NCBI GenBank assembly: GCA_004026145.2
Contig: CP034987.1
Location: 1,239,958 to 1,303,957 of the forward strand
DNA from: Takifugu bimaculatus
Lineage: Eukaryota > Chordata > Actinopteri > Tetraodontiformes > Tetraodontidae
Direction of reading: 5' to 3'
Length of the DNA stretch: 64,000 nt
Shown here: one piece after another, positions 53,573 through 64,000 of the stretch
Layout of the letters: each line of letters opens with the position of its first letter
How positions within the stretch are numbered: position 1 is the stretch's first letter
Translations under genes and position numbers: made by a program
Notes under the pieces: generated by a model
Databases searched by the model: none
Told to the model about the DNA's origin: nothing
The model's input: only the letters and a program-made list of their open reading frames with translations

Positions 53573-54239
53573 GTGAGTGTGAATGTGTGTGGGTGTGTAC
53601 GTCTGTGTGTGTGTGTGTGTTGGGGGGGGCTGCTGAACCTCTGTGCAGCCGGCCACAGGGGGGCGCTCTTCACGTGGTTCTGCTGAGTCACAGCTCCACG
53701 ACCCCCACTACTGCTGATCATCTGGATCGGGATTTAATGAAGTCCTGATCCATGATGTCCGGGACCTGGATAAGACCTGGTCCTGGATTAGACCTGGTCC
53801 TGGATTAGACCTGGTCCTGGGTTAGACCTGGTCCTGGGTTAGACCTGGTCCTGGTTCAGTGTAATCTTACTTTTTAGTAATGACGCCAGCCCAGCTGTTG
53901 TTCTAGTCAGGGCCCAGTCCAGGTCCCAGACCCGGTGCTGGAGGGCTGGTTACAGGGCAGCTCAAATATGAGCTGACGTTCATCAGCCGCTCATGGACAC
54001 GAGGTGATTCCACATGAGCAGCCCACAGAGCCTGATCCTGGACCTGATCCTGGACCTGATCCTGGACCTGATCCCCATCCGTCCAGGACAAAGGCGCAGA
54101 CAGCCGGAGGTAGGACAAACGGACCTGAAGGATGCCTGACTGACAGCCGCCACTCAAAGGTCACACAGATACATACACGCACGCGCAACGTCTGTAAGAA
54201 CGCCAGAAGAACCTCACCAGCGCGCGTGCACATGTCCTC
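51245..54239. other. non-coding stretch with repeats
   Basis: Apart from the repeat cluster listed separately and a 12-base repeat 'gatcctggacct' at about 54033-54072, I see nothing recognisable. Confidence 0.45.
52502..53860. repeat. cluster of microsatellites and short minisatellites
   Basis: (TG)n at 52502-52557, (CA)n at about 52870-52930, (TG)n at 53059-53091, a 23-base repeat 'gatgacctcaccgatggcct' plus cac at about 53220-53300, (TG)n at about 53528-53568, and a 17-base repeat 'ctggtcctggattagac' at about 53765-53855. No coding exon between them. Confidence 0.85.
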
Positions 54240-54480
54240 TGGAGCCGCGCAGTCCGACGCAGGTAAATCTGCAGCAGTTCCGGTTAATCCCACAGAACCC
54301 AACCAGCCGAACCGGCAGAGAAAATCCGGGTAAATCCAGCAGGGACCGACCGGGACCGGGAGCGTCCTGAGTGGGTCTGAAACACACAATAAAGCGGCTC
54401 CGAGGAGCTAAGAGGCTCCCAGCATCAGGACACGCCCTCCTCATTATCATAACGGCCAATCACAGGGCGGGGCCGCGGCG
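54240..54480 (-). promoter_or_regulatory. CpG-rich candidate promoter for the semaphorin gene
   Basis: A GC- and CpG-rich block amid AT-richer sequence. Read on the minus strand it has a GC box (GGCCCCGCCC at about 54464-54473) followed by a CCAAT-box-like ATTGGCC on the same side, then GC-rich sequence. This arrangement points leftwards, towards the semaphorin exons. Inference from composition and motifs. Confidence 0.4.
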
Positions 54481-56512
54481 CGTAGCTCCTCCCACTGTCT
54501 GCATTTTAAAGCGACCGTGTTTAATTAACAAAAGGTTGATTGTGAATTAAACCCAATATTTTTGACATGGTGATGACGTCACCAAATCGTCTGGAAACAG
54601 AGTCTTACACACACACACACACACACACATACACGCACACACACACCAACAATTAAATAAAAGGAGAAAGAAGAAAAGAATGACAATGAGGAGACTATCA
54701 GTTAAATAGCTAGTTAGCGCTGATCTGTTCTGACCTGACTGGTTGTGTCCAAAGCCGTCTGACTGTTGCTCCTGGATTTGTGGGAACTCCATCACTCACG
54801 ACAGGATCGATAATCATAATAATCAATAATCTGATCATGGAATGTTTTGTTGTCATGGTAACCACTTTGCACTCATGACTGTGACAACGTGAATTTGGTA
54901 AAAAAAAAAAACTTCATACATTTCTATAAATGACATCAGCTACATGATTGCTAGTTGAAGAACTTTAACACCTTGATAAGTGATTTTGGCTAAAGCTACT
55001 CAATCAGAATCAGATCAGATCGCTGCATAGCAGAATTAGCTTCATTTGGCTAATCCTGGTGCCACAGCTGTCATTCTAGGAAGTCCCACAAATTGCAGAC
55101 ATATGGATCCTGTGGGTCTTAGCGGGCTTTAGGATGTTGGTAATCTGTCCAGAGCTAAAGACGGAGCAGCAACTCGTTTTTCTGAAGATTTAGCCGTTAG
55201 CGCAGATGTCCTCACTGACCTCACGTGTTGATAGAGGGGAATCAACACGGGATTCTCTTCTTCTCCGTCTCTCCGTCATCTCTCTGCATCACCTGCTGTG
55301 ATGCTAAGACGCTAACGAGTTTTGAATGAGTAGAACATTCTAGCCCAGTAGAGCTCCTTTCTGCGTCATCCCCACTTCACTTCCTCATCTTCATGTTTTG
55401 TTCCATATTCAGACATTTCAATCCCTCATTTTCACTTTTCAAAAGGTCAAAGGTCAACTATTGAAACCTAAGAGTTGCTGCCCATAAAACAAGAAGATCA
55501 TTAGCAGAACTGAAAGGTCGGCACAGCGACACCACGAATGTGAGCCTGCACAATCAGCTAACACCAGAGCTAATGACGGCGCTAACGACCACGTCAGCTA
55601 CAACATGATAGCTGCAGCTGATGTTTGCAGGTTCCAGAAGGTCGTCTGGGAAATTTCAGGTTCTGATCGTGAATGTAAATCAGACCTTGATGGTCGTCCC
55701 TGTTACCCGTCTCCATTCTGTCCCTATCGTCCTCCCTCCCCGCCCTCGCGGCTCATTGACATTCAGCTCACGTTTCGGCTAAATCGAACGTCTCTGTCCG
55801 CTACGCCGCTTGTCAAGCAGCTCCTTGATGAGACGCCAAACCAATTACAGCTCGCCATCCGTCCGTCCGTCCGTCCGTCCGTCCGTCCGCCCGCTCCACC
55901 TTTTATTTACATTTCAACATTTCTGCCGAATCAAAATCTGACGGAGGGAGGACGAGAGCAAAGAGATGAAATCAGATTACTGTAGTCGGATAGTTCAAGT
56001 TCAGGCGGTCCGCCTCCCTCTCGGGCGCCACCTTGGTAACCATGTTCTGACTGTTGTTCCAGACCAGGAGCCACCACAGAGAACGCTGCTTTGGCGCCGC
56101 CGGTTTCACCTCTTCTGAACGGGACACGAAGAATAAAGCTTTAAGCTAACTCTTGGAACATCCATCTGGGTTCCCATGGAAACTGCTGCGAATACCTGCT
56201 CACGCCGCTCGGCAGGTATCGCTCCTGCTTCACGTAATTGTCACATGACCACAGTTGTCGTGCGTTTCAGGTTTAGAAGGACAGATTCATTCGCCTAGCG
56301 TGGCTCGAACAACGCAGCGACATCGGCGTTGACCTTTGACCCGTGAGCCAAAATGGCCACAACTGCTGAAGGAGTCGCGTAGAAAGGGGGCGATGCTGAG
56401 TCACAGCAGTCTGGTTTATAGGCTGATGTTAGCTGGTTAGCATGCTAACAGCTGGTTAGGACCCCTTGGACCCCTCGAAGACGTCAGGTAAAGGTGGCCG
56501 AGCACACGCACG
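54481..56512. other. non-coding stretch, nothing recognised
   Basis: AT-rich intergenic sequence with a (CA)n tract at about 54608-54645 and a (CCGT)n tract at about 55857-55890. No exon seen. Confidence 0.5.
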
Positions 56513-56603
56513 TCTGCGTTCATAAATAGTGAACAGCACTATTGTGTTGTGATACGTACACAATACACAACCAGACAATAGTGCTGTTTAATATTTAACG
56601 CTG
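56513..56603. ncRNA. long imperfect hairpin, possible pre-miRNA or small inverted-repeat element
   Basis: AACAGCACTATTGT at 56532-56545 pairs perfectly with ACAATAGTGCTGTT at 56575-56588. Pairing continues inward (TTGTG with CACAA) and outward past small bulges to GCGTT near 56516 and AACGC near 56597. The whole is about 90 bases with a loop of about 14. I do not recognise the arm as a known microRNA. Confidence 0.35.
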
Positions 56604-56909
56604 TTGCTGTGTTTGTGGTGTGTGTTGGTCTCCATGGTGATGGATGCTATGGACCAGAGCTGGTCAGGAAAGCCCCGCCCAGGAGGAAGTACCAACCAAC
56701 AGGGACTCTGTTGGACCCTGAAAGGTTCCTGCAGTGGAAACATGGTCCTCTGATTAAAACTGCGTTAGCATTAGCAGTTGATTGACATGGATCCTGGAAG
56801 AACACTGAAGTGCATTCTGGGAAATAATCAAAACCTCTTCCTGCTGCAGAGGGTCATGTGACCTTTGTTTGAATCACATTACACAGAAAAAAGAATTTGT
56901 TATGATATA

Positions 56910-57186
56910 TGGATGGATGGATGGATGGATGGATGGATGTGTGGATGATGGATGGATGGATGGATGGATGGATGGATGGATGGATGGATGATGGATGATG
57001 GATAGATGGATGATGGATGATGGGTGGATGGATGGGTGGATGGATGGATGATGAGGGAGAACAGGTGATGAGGGAGAACAGGTGATGAGGGAGAACAGGT
57101 GATGAGGGCGAACAGGTGATGAGGGAGAACAGGTGATGGAGGGAGAACAGGTAATGAGGGAGAACAGGTGATGGAGGGCGAACAGG
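56910..57186. repeat. (GGAT)n array followed by a 17-bp minisatellite
   Basis: (GGAT)n with gatgatgg interruptions runs to about 57050. It passes directly into about eight copies of 'gatgagggagaacaggt', as if the second repeat arose from the edge of the first. Confidence 0.92.
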
Positions 57187-57789
57187 TGAGGTTATATTTT
57201 CTTTCCTGTGCATTTTCAGTTCACTAACATATAAAGTTGGTCTCTTTCAGCAGCTCTAATGAAGCCGTTGGATGAATATTTAGCATAGCATTAGCATGTG
57301 TGATGTGAAATCTGCCTGGTGACAGTGAACATAGCTAGTTAGTTAGTTGAATCCTGACCTGCTTTACTGTGTCTCATTAGCACATCAAAGCTAACTTTAC
57401 CAACAACCTGTCTTCTCAGGGCTCCTACATTTCCCAGAGGGCCGTGCTCTGAGCCTCCCTGCAAGGTGGAGCTGAACAAGAAAAGAAGAAGAAAGTTTCT
57501 CAAGAGCACAAATATGCTAATGATGCTAATTTTGTTTATGCCCAACACTTCTGTGAGGGGTCAGAGGTCAGGGGCTTTAGCATGTCTGCTGTTTAATGAG
57601 CCTGTTTAATGAGACTGAAAGAGAACCACGCAGAGAGCTCGTTAATAAAGTAAGTTTTATTTCTCTTCGTCTCCACATAGAAAACAGCTAAAAGAAAGAA
57701 ATTTGTCAAGTTTGAATTAAATGTAGAAATTTAGAAAAAACTACAGATCCGACTACAGGTCACATGACCTAACGACAGTTGTGCTACTT
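57187..57789. other. non-coding stretch downstream of the TLR gene
   Basis: No exon recognised. A minus-strand AATAAA (TTTATT on plus near 57656) could end the TLR transcript about 500 bases after its stop. Confidence 0.4.
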
Positions 57790-58135
57790 TAACTCTCCCC
57801 TCCTCTCCTCTCCTCCCCTCCCCCCTCCCCTCTCCCCTCTCCCCTCCTCTCCTCTCCTCTCCTCCCCTCCCCCCTCCCCTCTCCCCTCCCCTCCTCTCCC
57901 CTCCTCTCCTCTCCTCCTCTCCCTCCTCCTTCCTCCTCCTCTCCTCCCCTCCATCCTCTCCTCCCCATCTCCCCCCCTCCCCTCTCCTCATCCTCTCCTC
58001 CCGCTCCTCCCTCCCCCCCTCCCCCTCATCCTCTCCTCTCCTCTCCTTTCCTCCTCTCTTGTCCTCTCCTCTCCCCTCCTCCCCTCCCCTCCCCTCCCCT
58101 CCTCCCCTCCTCCCCTCCTCTCCCCTCCGAGTCAC
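57790..58135. repeat. polypyrimidine (CCTCT/CCCCT)n tract, about 345 bp
   Basis: The plus strand is almost pure C and T in runs of 'cctctcctct' and 'cccctcccct'. It ends 18 bases before the TLR stop codon, so it would be a purine-only stretch in the TLR 3' untranslated RNA. Mirror symmetry favours triplex DNA. Frames across it are artefacts. Confidence 0.92.
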
Positions 58136-58152
58136 AGGTTTCCAGCAGGTTC

Positions 58153-61100
58153 TCAGGGCTCTGCCGGTCCTGTCAGAGGGTCCACCTGGTCGTGTGGAGC
58201 ATCTCCAGTCTCCAGAGCTCTCTGAACATTCTGCCAGAAGACCCCAGCCTGGTGGCGCCCAGCCTGGGTCCAGCTCAGGTAGGTCTGCCTCTTCAGGAGC
58301 TTCCTCATGCGGTGGTATGGGGAGAGCTGGTGGGCTGGGATCTCCTCCAGGAACAGAAGGATCAGAACATCCTTCTGCTCATCGAAGAGGCGAAAGCTGC
58401 AGGAGAGAGACCACACCGACGCTAACGTCAGCCCAGCGGCCGGCACCTAGCTAAGGTCACGTTTGTGGTGGCGGGTGCAGGCGGCGCCCTCACCTGGCCA
58501 TCTGGATCTCTCTGGAGCACCACTCGCTCTGCAGGTAGCTGCGGCTGATCACGCAGATGGTCTTCCTGCTGTTGTAGATGGCGTCGGTGATGTTCTCCAT
58601 GATGGGTTTTCCTGCCATGGTGACAAAACCCACATTCAGTGGCGCTTTTTTTTTACAAGCTCCGCCCCCATCAGGGGGGCCGCTGCTGCTTACTCTGGCG
58701 TGGAGGGGGACCCAGAAAAACAGATGTGAAAGGGTCAGAGTAAAAATAAACCGCCGAGTTTGTTATCTTCAGCTAATCGTGCCTGCAGGAAGTCAAAGAG
58801 GAACAGAGACTTAAGTCTCCATCAGACCTCCGTGAGGTGTCAGCAGCTCAGAACCTTCGCCCAGAATAAAAACATCTTCTTCTTCGGGGTGAGTTCTTAC
58901 CTGGCTGGAAGTCTCGGTGGTGCAGGCAGAGTTTCCAGCCCTGCTGGTCCTCCAGAGCCGGCAGCATCTCCTCATAAACCCAGAGCTCGTCCTCAACGTT
59001 GTAGGAGACGAAGGCATCGTAGGGGGGAGGATTCTGCTGCTTCCTGTTCCTGTTGTCATAGAGGAAGGCCAGGAAGAGGTGGAAGGCATAGAGTAGCTGC
59101 CACCTCAGGAAGTGGTAGGTAAAGGATGTGAGGAGAGTCAGGACCACCAGGCAGGTGGAGGAGAGGAAGCACAGGAAGTCCACGTCAATCCAGCAGAACT
59201 GGACCTCAAAGTCCAGCAGATTGGTCCCCTTCTTGGCCACAGGAAATGAGCAGGAGTACTGGTGGCCGTTAATGACCTGCGTCTGGTTGTTGTCCATCAC
59301 CCAGAGGATGAACCCGGCGTTCAGACAATCGCAGGTCAGAGGGTTGTTGGTGAGATCCAGGAGGGTGAGAGAAGGAAGGAACTGGAAGAGGGTGTGGTTG
59401 ATGGAGGTGATGTCGTTGTCACGCAGCCTCAGATCCCGGAGCGAGGAGAAGTCCACCTGCAGCAGAAACTCTAAAGAGCTGATCTGCGTCCCGGAGAGGT
59501 CCAGACTCTGCAGGTCAGGAATGGGCCTAAACATCTCAGGGTCCAAATCCGACAGATCCGTCTGGGAGATCTTCAGGGACCTGAGGCGGCTGTTGGAGCG
59601 GAACGTTTCTGGATCAGGCGCAGAAAGGTAAATGTTGTCGGCGGTGAACTCTTCTAGCTGCGTCATGGAGCTCAACATGCTCAGCGGCACATCCAGGGGG
59701 AACCCGTAGTGGAACCCTTGGCAGGACACTTGGAAGGACCTGAGGGACTTCAGATGGAACAAAGCTTGGGAATATTTCGGAGGAGACCTTGTGTCGCTTA
59801 TCGTCATGGAGATTGTGAGGTTTTCCAGCTGCTTTAACCCTCGGAAGTCACATTCATAATCGAGCGGGATGCTGACATGAAGACTCTTCAGTCTGTGTAG
59901 ACCAACAAAAGCTTCAGACGTCACTCGGCCCACCTTATCTGAAGACACGTCCAGATGCGTCAACCATCCCAGACTCTGGAAATATCCATCATCGTACACC
60001 GACACCGAGTTTCTGCTCAGATCTAAGAGCTGCAGCTTTGCTGGGCCCCGGCTGAAGACACCTTCAATCTTCCACAGAAGGTTGTTGTTCAAATCTAAAA
60101 TCCTTAACTTGAGCAGGTTCTCAAAGCTGCACCGTTGGAGGGACGTGATCCGATTGGAGTCCAGGTAAAGCTCCACCAGAGCGGAAGTGTTGGAGAACTC
60201 TTCACAGCCCACCTCAGTGATCAGGTTGTCACTGAGGTAGAGGACCTGCAGAGAGGAGATGTTCCTGATGTCCTCTGGGACCTTGGTGAGAAGGTTGACC
60301 TCCAGGTTCAGGAGGCTCAGTTGTTTCATCAGCCGGAAACTCCCAGGTGGAACCTCCGACACGTCTGAGCAGGACAAGTCCAGCTGGACCAGCTCGGAGC
60401 AGAACTCAACCTGTGCACTCAGATTAGGCACTTTGTTTAAGTACAGCTCCAGAACCCTGAGCGAGGGGATCCTGCAGACTGTTGCTAGCAGACCTTCGCG
60501 GATCCACTCATCTATGTAGATCATCCTGAGATGCTTGAGTGAGGCCATGTTCTGCAGGATCTCCTGGATCTGTCGGGATGAAACTTTCGTATGACTGAAG
60601 AAAAGCCGAGTGATGTTCTGCAGTGAAGTTCTGTCAGTTATGTTCCATGTGAAGGCACTCTGAGAAAGGTCTATCATCTCCAGGTGAGGGAAGGTGGCGG
60701 CTGAAATGCTGAAAGCTTCAAAGATGCTGTACGACACATCCAGAACCCTCAGGCTGGACGGCTGGTCCAGCAGAAGGTCTTTGCTTTGGAACGAGGTGAA
60801 CAGATTGCTGCTGATGGTAAGGTTCCTCAGCTTTGGTAAGATGAGCAACGTTCGGATGTCCGCCATCTCCTTCAGCCTGTTCACATCCAGAACCACCGTC
60901 TGCAAGCTTGGCAGGTCCTTGAAGGTGGAGGGATGGATGAACGTGATGATGTTGCTCGACAGATGAAGATGGGTGAGGTTGGAGAGGCCCTGAAACAGCT
61001 GAGCTGTTAGCTCGCTTAGCTTATTTTTTGACAACTGCAGCTTCGTCAGAGACCTCATGTGGAGGAAGGATCCATCGTCAATGTGGGCGATTTCGTTTGA

Positions 61101-61364
61101 TTGCAGGTCCAGAAACTTCACTTTGGTCAGATGTTCAACATCGTTCCTCTTCACCCGAGTCAGAAGGTTGTAGGAGAGTTTTACTGTGGTGGCGTCACGG
61201 GGAACATCGTCGGGAACAGTCAAGAGTTCACGGCTAGCACAATCCACGAAAACTTCAGCGGAAGCGCCACCGGCGTGGACGGTGCAGTTCTTCAGAGAGA
61301 AACTGATGGAGGAGCGGAGATGGAGCAGAAGACAGAGAAGAACAGGAGGAGACCAAGTCAACAT
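58153..61364 (-). CDS. Toll-like receptor, fish TLR21/22/23 group
   Basis: Innate immune pattern receptor with leucine-rich repeats outside, one membrane span and a cytoplasmic TIR domain that recruits adaptors. Exons on the minus strand: 61364-58901, 58611-58494, 58396-58153; phases join cleanly to 941 residues. The open frame continues upstream of ATG 61364 only through non-ATG codons and an acceptor at about 61397, so a 5' untranslated exon is likely near 61500. The order is signal peptide (SPPVLLCLLLHLRSSIS), LRRs to about residue 700 with a C-terminal Cys cap (NPLTCDCLNAGFILWVM), membrane span at about 728-752, then TIR from about 781: box 1 YDAFVSYN, box 2 RDFQPGKPIMENI, box 3 FW (GVFWQNVQRAL). 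Two introns cut the TIR domain, the first directly within box 2 after Pro-Gly. The last residues after box 3 are short and not conserved. The ligand cannot be told from sequence. TLR22 or TLR23 is the likeliest member. Confidence 0.92.
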
Positions 61365-61724
61365 GTTGGTGTTTACCACAACGAGGCTTTCCCACCTGCA
61401 GGGACGGCAAATCGTGACACAACTTCAGCTCAATTATTCATATTTTCATTCACATTTTCAGTCAATTTACGTCATGTGGAAGAAGAAAGATGCACCGACC
61501 TGAAGGCTCCTCTCAGCAGTCGCAGGAGCTACTGAGCTGAAGTGGGACTGATGTGGAACTAAAACCAGCACAGATATTCAAATATCACACATCGCTTCTC
61601 AGATCCGTGTGTGTGCGTGTGTGTGCACTTTATATTTAGCCCCGTGCTAAATTAACTATGTGTGTGTGGTGTCTCCGATGTGGCATTTTTTCCTCAACAA
61701 ACAACTGTATACGCGCGATCATGA

Positions 61725-61732
61725 TGACGTCA
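61725..61732. promoter_or_regulatory. CRE motif upstream of the TLR gene
   Basis: Full CRE TGACGTCA, 361 bases upstream of the TLR start codon and upstream of the likely untranslated exon. A promoter role is inferred. Confidence 0.35.
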
Positions 61733-62599
61733 CCACTCACGCCTAACCAACATTGACACCTAGTGGACATAAATCAGAATGCAGCCATATAATGAACCTT
61801 TTTTGTGTTATTTTCAGGTTTTTTATTTATTTTTATTTTTTTAAAGGTTTCTTATCTCCTTCCTAACTTTGAATTTTGGTTTTAGTTTTGCTGACCAACT
61901 TCTTTGTAAAATTTAATTTGAAATACCTCCAATCGTTCGTGATCAAATTTAGTAGGTAGTAGTAGTAGTTGTTGTACTGGTATGTTAAAAACTTTTAAAT
62001 ATAGTTTAAAGTGTGACAAATGTTTCGACGGAATGTAAAAGTATGTTCTCAGTCAGCAGGGGGGGCCCTCGGCCTAAATACAATCCAGCCATGGGGGGCT
62101 GCAAAGATATCTCATCTCATCTCCTCTTGTCTCATCTTCTCATCTTATCCAAACACAATGCTCCCTATAAACTGTGATTAATGCTGCTTCTTCCCTCCAT
62201 TTGCAGGTCCAAGGGTTTGAAACTCTGCCTCTGCCTTGTGCAATACTGTGTGTCTGAATTAGCCAATTAGGGGCTTCTCCTAACATGGCACCCCCCCCCC
62301 CCCCGCTGCCTAATGCGAGGAGGGTACCTGCTGCAACCCCTTGGTTAAAGTCACCCACGAGGTGAAGCTGGCTGAAGAGAGGGAGCAGCTCCAGTTGATA
62401 ACCACCATGCACTGGAGAGGTGGAGCACAGATTAAATCTGTCAGCAAAATTCCAGGTAAATAACTGAAAAAGCCAAAAGATTGGGTGCATCTTTACAGCA
62501 GACACCTGGATGGGGTTTTTCACTACTGGAACACAAGACCCAGGAGGAGGCACGAGCCCAGGACTGTGATCAAGACGTTTGCCAAGCGCTAAAAACTCT
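61733..62599. other. intergenic stretch between TLR and eIF4G-like remains
   Basis: Contains a run of 18 Cs near 62288-62305 and AT-rich sequence. A 154-codon minus-strand frame at 62140-62604 shows no recognisable domain. Confidence 0.45.
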
Positions 62600-63286
62600 A
62601 TCAATGAGAAGATAGAGGAGCGGATCCAGGTAACTCCTGATGAGAATGACCTTTAAATCGGGTTTTTCTACAGAGATTGTGACTGTAGGCATGCAACTAA
62701 CAAAGGTTCCTCTCCCCCTCCCAGAACACCCTCAACAACAGACAGAGGTCATCAGAGGGGTTTGTGAGGGCCTTGATCAGAGCAGTGTGCCAGTCAGTCA
62801 TTGTTGACTGTAAGTGTTCTATGAAGTCATATAGAGGCAGAAAACTCAGCCTGTTTCTGTCCAAAAACATGATCCATTAGTTTTACTCCACATAGACGTC
62901 TGGTTTACATGATGTGAGCACAAAACCAGTGTGGGACACTTTATGGTCCATGATTCGATGTGTTCAGCTTCTTTACAGTGGTGTGAAGAGAGCGTTTGTG
63001 TTGTCAGGTGGGGTTAAAACGCTGAGAACCTACGAGCTGCTGCAGAGAGCGAGCCTCTTAAAGAAGTACATCACTGCTGGTGTGTGTCCGTGTAGGTCTG
63101 CTGCAGATGTTTTTTGATGTGCTGTTGGATGAAGAAGTCATCCAGGACGAGACCTTCTTTAAGTGGAGGGCGTCCACAGTTAATGTGACATCTGTGAGCA
63201 ACTTCTTCTCCTGGCTCCAAGAGGCGAACAGACGGATAAAGTTTTTAATCTGTATTATTTCATTGTCAGTAATATCATCTGTCTGA
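62596..63286 (+). pseudogene. eIF4G-like C-terminal W2 domain remains
   Basis: Pieces line up with the last domain of eIF4G translation scaffold proteins, which binds the Mnk kinases. The pieces are 62596-62629 or so (NEKIEERIQ, then gtaact), 62725-62809 (acceptor cccctcccag, donor gtaagt; SSEGFVRALIRAVCQSVI), about 63009-63079 (acceptor tgtcag; LLQRASLLKKYI), and about 63094-63286 (LLQMFFDVLLDEEVIQDETF, then VSNFFSWLQEAN). The first joins are in phase. Between the third and fourth pieces about 23 residues of the domain are missing and the frame shifts, with only about 15 bases between them. The stop at 63284-63286 comes after a hydrophobic tail unlike the family's acidic end. No MIF4G or MA3 domain is found nearby. 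A dead fragment or a strongly altered gene are both possible. Confidence 0.6.
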
Positions 63287-64000
63287 ATAAAATCCAATTT
63301 ATTTCCAAATACAAGTGCTTGAGTATCATTTATGTTTTAGTGAAGTTGGGTAATAAAGTCCCGACTGGCACCATTTATCCTGATGTGATCATCATGTTTG
63401 ACTCTCTAAAGGAGTTTTGGTTTATTGAGGTTGAATGTTCAAGACAGTTCTAAACATTTACAGTAAAACTACCTAAAGAGCACAATCTCTAACAAGTATT
63501 AATGGTTTATACTGGTTAATGATAAAATAAAGTGCTATATAAAGTAAAATAGATTCTGATATTTTGAGCGTGTTTCTTATATTTGTTCTTTTAGTGATAC
63601 TAAAACATTACACTCAAGCTTGATATAATGGGATGGAAGTGGGGAGGCGGGTCAATTTATTCACTTGATCATACATAATATTAGAAATGTAAACTCAAAA
63701 CATGTAAAAACAGTGTTTGGGTATAATAATCCATACAATTACAAGTGTGTGTGTGTTACCTTATAAGCACCAAATGTAAACAAAGTGCTTCCAGTTCTTA
63801 CTCAGCCCCCACCCCTCCCCCTCCCCCTCCCCCTCCATCACGTCCATCTGCCAATGAGCTCAGGTCCATCGCTATAGCAACTGGTTGCCATGGGAGACGA
63901 GGCACAGCCAGAGCCAGCATCATCCTCCACACAGATAGGAGAGGAGGTGCGGCGGCAAACTGAGCAGAAGACACGGAGACGTCCAATCAGACGCTCCACT
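63287..64000. other. end of window, no gene recognised
   Basis: AT-rich to about 63740, then a C-rich stretch with (CCCCCT)n at about 63806-63834 and a CpG-richer end that could be the start of another gene's promoter region. No supportable exon. Confidence 0.45.

Noticed and set aside
57731..58135. 134-codon minus-strand Arg/Glu/Gly frame
   Set aside because: Translation of the polypurine strand of a low-complexity tract.
62140..62604. 154-codon minus-strand frame
   Set aside because: It crosses a poly-C run, shows no domain, and overlaps the opposite-strand eIF4G-like remains.

Overview
This is vertebrate nuclear DNA, almost certainly from a teleost fish with a compact genome; a pufferfish-type genome is my best guess. 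The reasons are multi-exon genes with introns often only 70 to 150 bases long (a whole kainate receptor gene fits in 6.7 kb), very many (CA)n tracts and minisatellites, a fish-type Toll-like receptor, and fish-style short zinc-finger genes. I see no prokaryotic or viral gene and no tRNA or rRNA gene.

Layout, left to right. 1-12.1 kb: no convincing coding exon; microsatellites, three minisatellites and a possible 5' untranslated exon. 12.2-18.9 kb (+): a complete GRIK5-type kainate receptor gene in 19 coding exons. 18.9-23.6 kb: intergenic, with a CLEAR/CRE composite and CTCF-like motifs. 23.7-27.15 kb (-): a CEACAM-like immunoglobulin-superfamily membrane protein in 8 recognisable exons, with three single-base frame breaks. 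28.2-30.5 kb (+): a two-exon C2H2 zinc-finger gene with twin CRE motifs upstream. 31.9-34.4 kb (+): an intronless 803-codon gene I do not recognise, with a helical N-terminus, about 67 copies of a 7-residue acidic Ser-Asp repeat and a basic tail. 35.1-36.4 kb (+): a second zinc-finger gene sharing the N-terminal helix of the first. 37.9-46.1 kb (-): a class 6 transmembrane semaphorin, closest to SEMA6D, in 19 coding exons, with a possible 5' untranslated exon at 51.2 kb and a possible promoter at 54.2-54.5 kb. 46-58 kb: long non-coding stretch rich in repeats, with one long imperfect hairpin. 58.15-61.36 kb (-): a Toll-like receptor of the fish TLR21/22/23 group, its TIR domain split over three exons. 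62.6-63.3 kb (+): remains of an eIF4G-like C-terminal W2 domain.

The genes do not form one pathway. The receptor and semaphorin belong to neural signalling and guidance, the CEACAM-like protein and TLR to cell-surface recognition and innate immunity, and the zinc-finger genes to transcription. The most novel object is the repeat gene at 31.9 kb. Apparent single-base frame breaks in three otherwise well-conserved genes, mostly in homopolymers, suggest residual sequence error, although the CEACAM-like gene carries enough of them that decay is possible. All exon boundaries were worked out by eye from reading frame, splice sites and family knowledge.
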